Shown in pieces: positions 1 through 9,298 of a DNA stretch of 64,000 bases (position 1 is its first letter; each line of letters starts with the position of its first letter). Made by a program: the position numbers and the translations under genes. Where the stretch lies: contig CAUWAG010000006.1 of the NCBI GenBank assembly GCA_963556695.1, forward strand, positions 3,162,001 to 3,226,000. The letters are read 5' to 3'. The DNA is from Anthostomella pinea. Lineage: Eukaryota > Ascomycota > Sordariomycetes > Xylariales > Xylariaceae. Below the pieces are notes generated by a model. The model saw only the letters and a list, made by a program, of their open reading frames with translations, ran no database searches and was not told where the DNA came from.

Positions 1-99
1 GTGGTATTCTCATTTGAACCATCCGTCCATCACTTGACCTGTAGTACCCTTCAGGCGTTCATGGGCGACCCTGCCCTTGCAAGTCAAAACTGCTTTGTC

Positions 100-510
100 C
101 TATTCCAGACAAGGCATTTGACTCGAAGTTTGCCATGAAGTATATGCCACTCTTTGAGAACTGTCATCACTCCAGTAGCCTGACGATACTGAAGACTGAG
201 CTCCTGACGGGTAGGGCTGTTGACCGCTCGTGGAGCCTGATGCCGGCCATGCCGATGTCGATGCCGATGGGGTAATTGACACATTGCCTGGGTAGCCTGC
301 ATAGCCTCCTCCATATGTAGTACCACCTGTGCTGGAATAGTTCTCGTACCCCGTCTGGTACTGTTGCTGGGGAGGATATTGACTCGGATATAAAGGAGCT
401 GGCGGATGCCGTTGCTCTCCACCCTGTGAATGCTGGCTCGACCGTTGAGTCTGGTGACCATGGCTACTTTCGCCTCCCGTCTTTTTCCCGTGACCCTTCT
501 TTTCACTCAT
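100..510 (-). CDS. low-complexity hypothetical protein, 136 aa
   Basis: Single reading frame starting at MSEKKGHGKK. The product is rich in Ser, Gly, Gln, Tyr and Pro, with a basic His/Lys/Gln N-terminus (about residues 1-40), a PSQYPPQQQY-type Pro/Gln/Tyr stretch and a Gly/Tyr/Ser middle. No domain is recognisable and no membrane segment is visible. Such composition suggests a disordered protein. The ATG at 510 was preferred to one at 642 because the extra N-terminal residues read like translated leader. I see no convincing donor before the stop at 100, but the window edge is close and a further exon beyond position 1 cannot be excluded. Function unknown; it could also be a chance frame in a repetitive leader. 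Confidence 0.4.
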   Translation of the reverse strand: MSEKKGHGKKTGGESSHGHQTQRSSQHSQGGEQRHPPAPLYPSQYPPQQQYQTGYENYSSTGGTTYGGGYAGYPGNVSITPSASTSAWPASGSTSGQQPYPSGAQSSVSSGYWSDDSSQRVAYTSWQTSSQMPCLE

Positions 511-2405
511 GGCAAGTGCTGTAGTCAAGTGTGAACGAGGACAGGAGGGGCCAGCGCAGGGGGGACCGAACCAGAGGTCAAGGAAGGATGTAGGTTGTAA
601 CGGCTCGTAGCTGATATATGTGTCGAATCTCTTGAGTTTCAAGGCGTGTAGTCAAGGTCTCGAGAGGGTTGAGCTGAAGATTGACTGCCTTGATCCAGAA
701 GATGCTCAGAATACAGCTGTTCAGGGGACCACAGAGCTTCTTATACACGGCTTGAGGCAGCGGAAGACTTCGCCGACCGTGACAAAAAATGAGACGCCTT
801 CGTCAGACGTAAGTGGACCTCACGATCGGAGACTCACCCATACTTGAAAGAACATTTTGAATCTACGGTGTGTGTCGACTTTCCTCGTGATTCTCTGGTG
901 GAGATGTTACATGTTCGGACCATATGTAGCATCGCCCCTTAGTACAGTCACCCCCCATAGGTCTTTGTCCGGCATCACTCGGCTAATCGTGAATATCAAC
1001 GATGTATTTACTTTAATGAAATGAGCACTTTGGTATAAGCACCGTTACCCCCAAAAAGCATTTTTCATGTTGATTCCAGAGTGATTATTCCATTATAATG
1101 AATATACCTACGCTTTCTGGAGGAGGGGTGTACGGAGACTCTGGAAGTTCACTGAACCTAGCTAGCCAAAGTCCAACAACAAAGCGCGACGTCGTCTGAA
1201 ATCATCATGAGCTACTGTCTGTGAATCACGGGCACCATACATATGTTGCCAGGCATTCCATCGAAGACCGTAGCGAGTCACTGGGTGCTCTGTGCGCTTC
1301 TTCTTATGGCAAGTCACTGCGTAGACTGCGGACGGACAACTTGGGACGAGCGGCCAAGAAGAACTTCAGTCAACCGTTCAGAGTAGCCCAACTGCTCCCT
1401 GCAGTCACTAGACAGAGAATTGTGATCCAATTCAACGGCATTGCAGCATCATTTGAATCACTGCGACCCGATGGCGTCACTGAACTGCTGCTCAGCCTCA
1501 TCGCAGTAAGGAGGCTCTCGGCACGCAAACTTTCTGAAGACACTGCTACAGAATATTGGATGACGCAATTCCTGTGATACACCCAAGGGTAGCTTCGATT
1601 ATTTTGCTCGGCAAACAGTCTACGAGTAGTCCTGTGTGATCGCCTTCGGCTATGGATTTATATCGACCGAAATGACTATATACCAATGGCATCACATGGG
1701 GCGTGGTTGTTTCTACGTTTGGAGTATCGCACGACAACCAATCGAAGAGGCCATGACATCGCAAAAGGGAATGCTGGGAAACCCGTCGCCGGAGCATCAA
1801 GCAGGTAATCCGCGGTCCACGAAGCTGATTTTGTGTTCCTGTAGACCACACTCTGAAGGCAGGGAGTTCCATGCGACCCCTGAGACCGCCATAATGATGG
1901 GATACAAAAAGGGGGGGCTGCGAGATAAGGTTCCACGCTATCAACCTTGCGATGCACGGTTTGCCAGGGGGACCCCGACGACGCAGTCCCGCAACGTTTG
2001 GCAGGCACAATGGAATTGATGCGGCTGGCTGGTGATGGACTCGGCTGGCATTGAAGCATTCTTGACCAATGATTGACATGGCGAGCGTGGCTTCCGAATG
2101 GGTGTCTGGAATGAGGCGCCTACCTTACCGTAGTTTGCAGTGGGGTTAGACACGCATACGTCATCACCACATACAATCCGGCAGGCGCGTCATACTTGTA
2201 CCTCCTGAACCTGATTGCAGCGAGGAAGTAGCTCCCGCCCTCAGCTCTACAGTATAATAAAGTGCAACAAGGTCGACCTCCCACCTAACCACCCACCAGC
2301 CTTGCCCAAAAGATCCATGTCCATATCAGAGCGATCTCCTACACCCACGAACACACCTCAGACCAACACCACTACCTTACCCAGCTACTTACAACATCCC
2401 CGGCC
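511..2405. other. gene-poor stretch, no supported gene
   Basis: About 1.9 kb with only short overlapping frames on both strands (for example 1546-2079 on minus and 1636-2019 on plus). None shows a recognisable domain, consistent codon bias or splice structure. The last 200 bases are a pyrimidine/CA-rich leader (ACCACCCACC, CACCACTACC) typical of fungal 5' UTRs and probably belong to the gene starting at 2406. Confidence 0.5.
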
Positions 2406-2888
2406 ATGTTTCTTCAGCTCCTCCACCTAGCACAAGCCGCGCTGGCGGGCTACGGCGCCCAGCAGTCCTACGTCGCCATCACCAACCTTCTCAAGTACGA
2501 AGACGCATCCAAGAAAGCCGCCAAGATCTCCAACGAAGCCGGCCACCAGCTGCACAAGACGCGCACGACGCACACCTCGGGCGCCGCCGCGCTGACCGTC
2601 TCCCTACTCGTCAGTCTCCTGCTCGCCGTGCGCGGGTCCTCGTACGGCTTCCTCGTGCGCTACCTGGCGTCGCCAGTCATGTTGGCGGCGGTGTTCTTCG
2701 CGCGCGCGCACGTGCAGGAGTACTGGGCCGGACGCGACGGCAAGACGGTGGGCGTCAAGGTGCCGTTGCCGAAGATGGAGGGCTATAATGAGGCGCAGGC
2801 GAAGACGGAGGAGCTGCTGAAGGTGCTGGGGTGGTTGGTTATGAGTTGGGCTGCTACTTCGGTTGTGGCTTTGTTTGGGGGGTATTGA
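2406..2888 (+). CDS. small integral membrane protein, 160 aa
   Basis: Intronless frame with strong GC-rich third positions. The N-terminus (1-20) is mildly hydrophobic, residues 28-55 are a charged amphipathic stretch, and three hydrophobic segments follow at about 57-76, 80-100 and 140-158. A charged loop holding VKVPLPKMEGYNEAQAK sits between the last two. The frame starts right after a pyrimidine-rich CA leader, which supports the ATG. I do not recognise the family; length and topology fit the many unnamed fungal membrane proteins. Function unknown. Confidence 0.72.
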   Translation: MFLQLLHLAQAALAGYGAQQSYVAITNLLKYEDASKKAAKISNEAGHQLHKTRTTHTSGAAALTVSLLVSLLLAVRGSSYGFLVRYLASPVMLAAVFFARAHVQEYWAGRDGKTVGVKVPLPKMEGYNEAQAKTEELLKVLGWLVMSWAATSVVALFGGY

Positions 2889-3079
2889 GGGTATTTACGA
2901 GGGAGAGGGTCCTGGCCTGCGATCGGATTCTGGGTGGGGGGGGGCTTTATTGACTACTGCCCTGGGCACTGTCCGCTGGACTCGACGAGAGGATGAAGCC
3001 TGGTCAGCAGACAGACACGTTGCTATTGCAACCCCAGTAGCACGAATGGTGCACAAGAAGTCTTTTATCGAATAATGAG

Positions 3080-3697
<618 letters not shown>

Positions 3698-4151
3698 ATT
3701 CCGATCTTCTTCGCGGATTGAGTACGATTGGTGGTAAAAAACAAAATGTCTATTCGAGGGCGCGATAACCGGTTGTGGTTTCGACATCGTGGGGTGAGGT
3801 GGGAGTCACGCGGGCTCCTGGTGTATGTCTTATTGACTGGTGGAAACATCTTGACCGGGGCGTAGCACTGGCCCCGAGAAAGCCGGCGATCCAACGGAGC
3901 TGTACTCCAGATTCCTAAACGGGAATATCTGCCGGCAGCTACGCAGCCGCATGCAAGGCATCATACATCTACTCCAATTCCCCAGGGCTGTCCAGGTCAT
4001 GATCGTCACTATAAAGACAACCCGGTCGTGCGCTTCTTCACTTGTCATTCGCACAGGCCGGCCCTTATTTGAAGCACTTATGCCTCACCCAAACCACAGG
4101 AGTATACTCATCATTCTCCCCTCAAATCCATAAATTCACCTGCTCATAACC
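3698..4151. other. intergenic, 5' region of the esterase gene
   Basis: No gene seen. The last 150 bases act as leader for the esterase gene, with a TATA-like site noted separately. Confidence 0.5.
4010..4016 (+). promoter_or_regulatory. TATA-like box of the esterase gene
   Basis: TATAAAG lies about 140 bases before the start codon at 4152 and is followed by a pyrimidine-rich leader (CATTCTCCCCTC). Position and sequence fit a core promoter, but this is inference. Confidence 0.4.
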
Positions 4152-4973
4152 ATGAAGCCCACAACTTCCTTGTTAGCCTTGGCCCTGGGGGCCTTCCAAG
4201 CCACCGCATCTCCAACCCCTGTCGATCAAGAGCTGGCTCCTCGTGCTACGCCAACTCTCTACTTGTGCGGTGACAGTACCATGGCCAAGAACGGCGCCAA
4301 CGACGGCGACACCGACGGCTGGGGGCAATACATCGGCAACTACGTCTCTATCACGACAGTCAACAACGCCATCGGCGGGCGGTCCGCACGCTCGTACTGG
4401 GACGAGGGTCGGTTCGCAACCGTAGCAGCGTCCGTCCAATCCGGCGACATCGTCGTGATCGAATTCGGCCACAACGACGGCGGCACGCCCGAGTCGGCCG
4501 ACAACGGCCGCTCCGACTGTCCCGGGGCCGGCACCGAGACGTGCGTCTCTGACGCCACGGGCGCGACCGTCTACACCTTTGTGTTCTACGTCGTGCAGGC
4601 GGCCAAGCTGATGACTGCGAAAGGCGCCACCGTGATCCTGTCGTCGCAGACGCCGAACAACCTCTGGGAGACGGGCGCCTACGTCTACAGCGCGCCGCGT
4701 TTCGTCGGCTACGACCTGACGGCGCAGAAATCGCTGGGCAGTGCGAGCGTCACGTTTGTCGACCACTTCCAGGCCGTTGCGAATGTGTATGCTAAGCTTG
4801 GCAACGCGGCAACCAACGCCCTTTACCCCAACGACCACACGCACACGAGCCCCGCGGGCGCCGACCTGAGCGCCCAGGCCTTTGCTGAGGCTATCAGCAC
4901 GGCTATGAACGGCACCACGTCGCTCGAGTCGTATGTCAAGAGTGGCAACCCGACACCGTACCGCTTGGTGTAA
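4152..4973 (+). CDS. secreted rhamnogalacturonan acetylesterase (CE12)
   Basis: 273 aa, one exon. Residues 1-19 form a signal peptide ending at ATA before SPTPVDQ. The rest is an SGNH/GDSL hydrolase of the CE12 type: block I GDSTMAKN with nucleophile Ser42, the GGRSAR block holding the oxyanion glycine, GHNDGG with the oxyanion asparagine, and Asp228/His231 in NDHTHTSPAGA, the DxxH pair that completes the triad. Length matches the family (about 230-270 aa). Members remove acetyl groups from the galacturonic acid of rhamnogalacturonan I, opening pectin to lyases and hydrolases. It acts outside the cell. The long minus-strand frame over the same bases is a codon-bias shadow. Downstream lies a decayed VAO-type oxidase gene. 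Confidence 0.93.
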   Translation: MKPTTSLLALALGAFQATASPTPVDQELAPRATPTLYLCGDSTMAKNGANDGDTDGWGQYIGNYVSITTVNNAIGGRSARSYWDEGRFATVAASVQSGDIVVIEFGHNDGGTPESADNGRSDCPGAGTETCVSDATGATVYTFVFYVVQAAKLMTAKGATVILSSQTPNNLWETGAYVYSAPRFVGYDLTAQKSLGSASVTFVDHFQAVANVYAKLGNAATNALYPNDHTHTSPAGADLSAQAFAEAISTAMNGTTSLESYVKSGNPTPYRLV

Positions 4974-5524
4974 GCGAATCACAGAGGGTTGTTTGAGGTC
5001 TGCACCCGGGCCTTGGTTCGGCGAAGGCGAAGGCGAGGAGTTCGAGTCTATCGTGTCTATAGTTTTGGCAAAAGCATCAGGTAGATGCATTATCCATTGT
5101 ATATAGCGTTGGTTGGGAGATGTGAGGAATTTGTTTGAAGATCCAGTTCGTTTTGTGATACTGTCGTGTTGTGTGGTGCTTGGCGACAGAGGCCAATTGG
5201 TCTTGCAATAATAGCATTGGTAGGAACTTTGAGCTCACATTCAGGTACCATGAAAGGATACAGAATCCCAGCGTGGGTCTTCGCCCACGTAGTAGAACAG
5301 GTTTGGATGGTTATGCTGGCAAGGTCTCGTGGTCCGGTCTCTCAAATACCCCTTCTTCACCGCTCTCATCAAGCTAATAGTGCTTCTAACCTGTCTTGCA
5401 AGCATCAAGCCGGCCTTCTTCCACTTCTTCCGCTGCATCGACCCTGGCAATTCGGCGCGGCGGTGCGGATCGAACAGCTACGGCTTCTCCTGGAACTCGA
5501 AATCGATCCGGCTGTTGACAATGA
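4974..5524. other. intergenic, no supported gene
   Basis: Holds the 3' UTR of the esterase and then sequence leading into the VAO-like pseudogene. Short frames only. The 5' part of the pseudogene may extend into 5440-5524, but I cannot align it. Confidence 0.45.
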
Positions 5525-6381
5525 ACAAGTACTCGGAGGTTGAGCGGATCGCCGACCTGAATCGGCCTCAGGCGCATCCGGCATTCTGGGCAATATACCG
5601 CGGCTGCGATATGTGGTCGAGGAGCTCATCGTGACAGGAAGCCGGCGGGCGTATTCCCAAAAAGGAAGAAAAGTCACGGTCAGATGCCAGTGTTGGCCGT
5701 ATGATCCGCGAGGAGGTGCGCGATCTGCCAGGAAGCTCCCACTCGGTGATTGCTCGTGAGCATTCTACGGAACGCAGTACGGGCCAGAAGAGTTCATCGC
5801 CGCAAAGCTCGAGTTGATCAAGGAGGCGGCATTCGCCCAGGTCCAGGCTCGCAATTCTCCGTACGAGAAGAAAGGACCTGCCGGCGGACCCCTATATCCA
5901 CGACCGCGCGCTGGTCTGCATGGCATCCCCGTGCTGCGGGAGCTGGACTGGCTGGACTGGATGCCTAATGGGGTATACCTGTTCTTCTCGCCAACGGCGC
6001 CAACGGCGCCAACACGCGGACTATCCACGAGATCATTGTCGCAGCGCAGGCTCGGCGCGGCCTTGGTCTATTTCCCCTGCTGTGTGTAACCGGACGGGAG
6101 ATCCACTATATATTACGAACTTCATCTTTGATAGTGCCGACGCGGACATGAGGATGCGAGCTGCGCCTGTTGCGTGAGTTGATCGCTGAGTGCGCGGCCC
6201 TGGGATTCGGCGAGTATCGCAGGCACTTGCTGTTCGCAGATCAGGGGCCGGCGACATTATTTGGAATGATCAGGCGGTTATTCGGTTGAATGACGCTATT
6301 AAAGACACGCTGGATTCGAAAGGGATCCTGGCGCCAGGTCGGAACGGTATTTGGCCGCAGCGGTTAACGGGAAACGGATGA
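5525..6381 (+). pseudogene. vanillyl-alcohol-oxidase-like FAD oxidase, frameshifted
   Basis: Blocks of the VAO/4-cresol-dehydrogenase family occur in the right order but in different frames: EVERIADLNRP (5540s), NIPRLRYVVEELIVTGSRRAY (5595-5655), YGPEEFIAAKLELIKEA (5780-5830), GIPVLRELDWLDWMPNG (5920-5970), TNFIFDSADADMR (6118-6155), ELIAECAALGFGEYRRHL (6175-6230) and WNDQAVIRLNDAIKD followed by KGILAPGRNGIWP (6260-6365). At least four frame changes are needed, so no intact enzyme is made. Only the C-terminal substrate and cap regions are present; the FAD-binding half is absent or unrecognisable. Intact relatives oxidise para-substituted phenols such as vanillyl alcohol. Confidence 0.85.
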
Positions 6382-6539
6382 GAGACTGGAGCCGATGACG
6401 TGGACTAGAGTAAGGTCGGGACGCGAGCGATGGATGGGGCTTGTGATCAAGTCGATCTAGGGAATTCAGTATAATCTCAGGGTATACAAATTGCTTATTA
6501 GTGCTCCTATGACAGTCGTTGACACCAAGCATACCTCAA

Positions 6540-7706
6540 TCATCTACCATCCCAGATCTTCCGCAGGCCAGACAGCCCAATGAACAGTGCTTCATCAGTC
6601 CTGATGGTCCGGCTACCTTGCCCTGGCAAGATATTGATCCAATGGTCAAACAACTCCTTCGTCCTTCCTCTCACAATGCCCATGCCGTTCAATTCGGGAT
6701 CATTCTCGGCTGCGAACTCAAGTCCGCGGGGACCTCCGAAGACTACCAGGAGATGGTTGAAGCTCGCCATGTTCTTTACCTTTCTCTCTGGAAAAGCTTC
6801 AGGTATCGTGAGGCCTCGCTCTGACGTACCAATACTCAAGTCGTACCCGCCTTCGTAAGCGCACTCCTCAAAGACAGATGCAAGCGATTTGCAACGTCTG
6901 GTTGAATAGCCCCAATAGTAACCTCCTTCGGTGCGCGGAGTAGCAGGATCGACTGGTTCTGCCAGAGACAGGTCGTTCTCGTCAATCTGAACGGTAATGC
7001 GAGTCTTAGGGGGAACATCGTGACTGATAGTGACGGGGTTCTTCCGGCCAACGTCGACCAATGTACCAGTGCCGTTCGCTGGTGTACCCGCCGTCGTTAC
7101 TCCCTCGCAATACGGCAGCCAGTCGTAGTTGTGGGGGTGAGATGGGATATCCAGACTCTGCATGAGACCGGCAGCTTTCAGATTGGGGTGAAGTGGCAGC
7201 AGTGTTCTGCGCATGAACGGGGGCATCTCCAGATACTGCAGCAGGTGATCTAGATAGCCGCAAGGGTCGGTATCACCAGTGTAGCTGGCCGGGTCCACAT
7301 GCCGGGGACGCTCGTCTGGATGCGAGTCGTCGAATATGACCACCTCGTCCACGCTGAAGACAGAAAGAGCGCGTGCGATGTGAGAAACGACGTTGGTTCT
7401 CTGGTCGTCACGTCGGCAACTGTTTGAAGAGTGTCAGTAAGTCCGGGCTAATCGAGCACCATAACGATGAAAGATTGACTGACAGAGACAGTACACTGCC
7501 AGGCACAGCTACAGAAATGGTCCACTCCCTACCCGCGTAGGGTTTGAAGAATGCGGTTGGCTTGGAGGTATCGACATAGTCGCCTTCCTGTGTGGTCCGG
7601 CGTTTCTGGAAAGGCTGTTAGCTGAGTGAACCCCAAAGTCGATGAGCGGATGGGGGAGTATGATGGGTCGTGCACATGCCTTTTGTCGGTCTTGGTCATA
7701 AGACAT
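6540..7706 (-). CDS. SPOUT-domain RNA methyltransferase (C9orf114/SPOUT1-like)
   Basis: Three-exon model: 7706-7680, 7605-7484 and 7419-6540, giving 342 aa. Exon 2 reads WTISVAVPGS, exon 3 opens with HIARALSVFSVDEVVIFDD. Later landmarks are GTGTLVDVGRKNPVTI, YYWGYSTRRCKSLASVFEE and YDLSIGTSERG, all typical of the family (Pfam putative RNA methyltransferase), and the C-terminus carries LLVVFGGPRGLEFAAEND, the knotted SAM-binding part. Length is close to human SPOUT1 (376 aa). The intron at 7420-7483 has a normal GT donor; the first, 7606-7679, would use a GC donor (GCATGT), so the first nine residues are less certain. It is transcribed divergently from the thioredoxin gene. Likely a nuclear rRNA or tRNA uridine methyltransferase by family membership. 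Confidence 0.88.
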
Positions 7707-8140
7707 GATGGGCTTCACTGTGGAGATAAATCTCAACCAACTGCAATGATCGACCAGGCGGCGTCTTCGGTATTTGTATGCGTTGTGAGTTGCGAGTTAC
7801 GCCGTGTATTCTGACCTGCAAATGAAAATTCGGGGTGAATGGGGACGGAAGAAATTGTGCCGGCAGAAAACTGACCGCCATAGTTCACCACCTGCCGGAT
7901 AGGGCAATTGTTCTGTGCCACAGCCCACGGGCACAGGCGGGGCGGATCGTGGCGGGTCCGCGATCTTGACAGCTATTGCCACTACTGCAACCGGCATCTC
8001 CAGGGTGCCTCTCCTCCACTACCTAACGAACTCAACCCTAGAGATACACCCAGGCGCACCTCTACTGCATTCCTTCAGACCATCGCCGGCTTTGACACGA
8101 ACTCCCGAACTACAGAGCAGCCACTATAGATACAGCCAAC
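7707..8140. promoter_or_regulatory. shared divergent promoter region
   Basis: 434 bases separate the SPOUT methyltransferase start (minus) from the thioredoxin start (plus). No other gene is visible, so both promoters must lie here. The right half has a CT/CA-rich leader before 8141. No individual factor site is claimed. Confidence 0.5.
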
Positions 8141-8942
8141 ATGAGTGCGACAGTCAACGTCAGCTCGTCCGGGGAGTGGTCGCGCATCCTGGGGTCGTCA
8201 ACCATCGTGGTTACTGACTTGTAAGAATGATGGTCTGTCTGCCTGTCCTGTCGCATCCCGCTTACCAGCCTCCAGCTATGCCGACTGGTGCGGCCCTTGC
8301 AAGATGATTGCACCCACCTTCGAGTCCCTATCGACCAAGTATTCCAAGCCCGGCAAGATCACTTTCTGCAAGGTCAACGTCGACAACCAGCAGTCCATCG
8401 CTCAGTCCCACGGCGTCCGAGCCATGCCCACCTTCCTGATCTTCCAGAACGGATCCGTCATCGAGACCATCCAGGGCGCCAACCCGCCAGCCCTCACAGC
8501 CGCCGTCGACAAGGCCATCAAGCTCGCAGGCACAAGTGCACCAGGCGCATCGTTCAAGACACCCGGCCGGACACTCGGCGGGGAGCCGGCTCGGGCAACA
8601 CCGGCACGACGCGGCGGCGGCCAGACTCTGGGCGGTGGGAGATCGTGGAACCTCAGTTCCTTCAACATCATCAACTTCCTGCTCACATTCTTTGGGCTGT
8701 ACTTTGCGTCGTTGTTCTCGGTATGTTCCATAACGTGCTGGGTTGGGATTACTTGATGACAGGTTCTAATTTCGGTTTCGCAGTTTGATCCATACAAAGC
8801 TGCTGAGCTATCAGACTTCAACGTGAACAAACCCAGAGCACCTCCGGCGCCAGTCAATGTGAATGGCAATAGAGTCGGAGGACAAGGTGCTTCGGCTCGG
8901 CCCGGTGGGGTTAGGACGCTGGCTGATCTAGGTGGAAGCTAG
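8141..8942 (+). CDS. membrane-anchored thioredoxin-domain protein
   Basis: Exons 8141-8220, 8276-8720 and 8784-8942 give 227 aa. The thioredoxin fold covers about residues 1-105, with active site YADWCGPCKM (Cys32/Cys35), the cis-proline loop in RAMPTFLIFQNG and a final helix PALTAAVDKAIKL. A Gly/Ala/Arg-rich linker (residues 110-150) leads to a hydrophobic helix INFLLTFFGLYFASLFS at about 158-175, then a 52-residue polar tail. This layout implies a redox domain tethered to a membrane; which membrane is not evident because there is no signal peptide. The first intron splits the codon before the active site. It shares a promoter region with the SPOUT gene and is followed co-directionally by Rsm22. 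Confidence 0.88.
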
Positions 8943-9298
8943 ATGGAGGACTGCTGGCATAGTGTTTGAATCAGGCGTTGGCTCAGTGTGATTACTCTGG
9001 AGGGTTCGGATTATATCTATAGGCGTGACCGAATGCAAGCGCCTCTTTCGCCCCTTTAAATGTGCATTATCAATTCATACCTAGAATCTGTGTAGGCCTT
9101 TCGATAGGACGGGTAGCAATTCAGGGATGGGTGAGATCACCTTGGAGCTGCAGCTCCGTAGCACACTCTTCCAGAGCACGGGCCAAGCTCCAAAAGTCCC
9201 GTCGCAAAAAGTCCAAAAGTCGAAAGCTGCAGAGGCGAATACCCGAATATCTACTTTACAATCATCCTTGACAACGCCGACGCTCGACGCACAGCATT
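8943..9298. other. intergenic, no feature seen
   Basis: 356 bases between thioredoxin stop and Rsm22 start; 3' UTR and 5' leader only. Confidence 0.5.

Noticed and set aside
1546..2079. 177-aa minus frame
   Set aside because: No recognisable motif, and competing frames on both strands over the same bases.
4173..5090. 305-aa frame on minus over the esterase gene
   Set aside because: Antisense shadow of a GC3-rich gene; Arg/Val/Gly-rich text with no domain.
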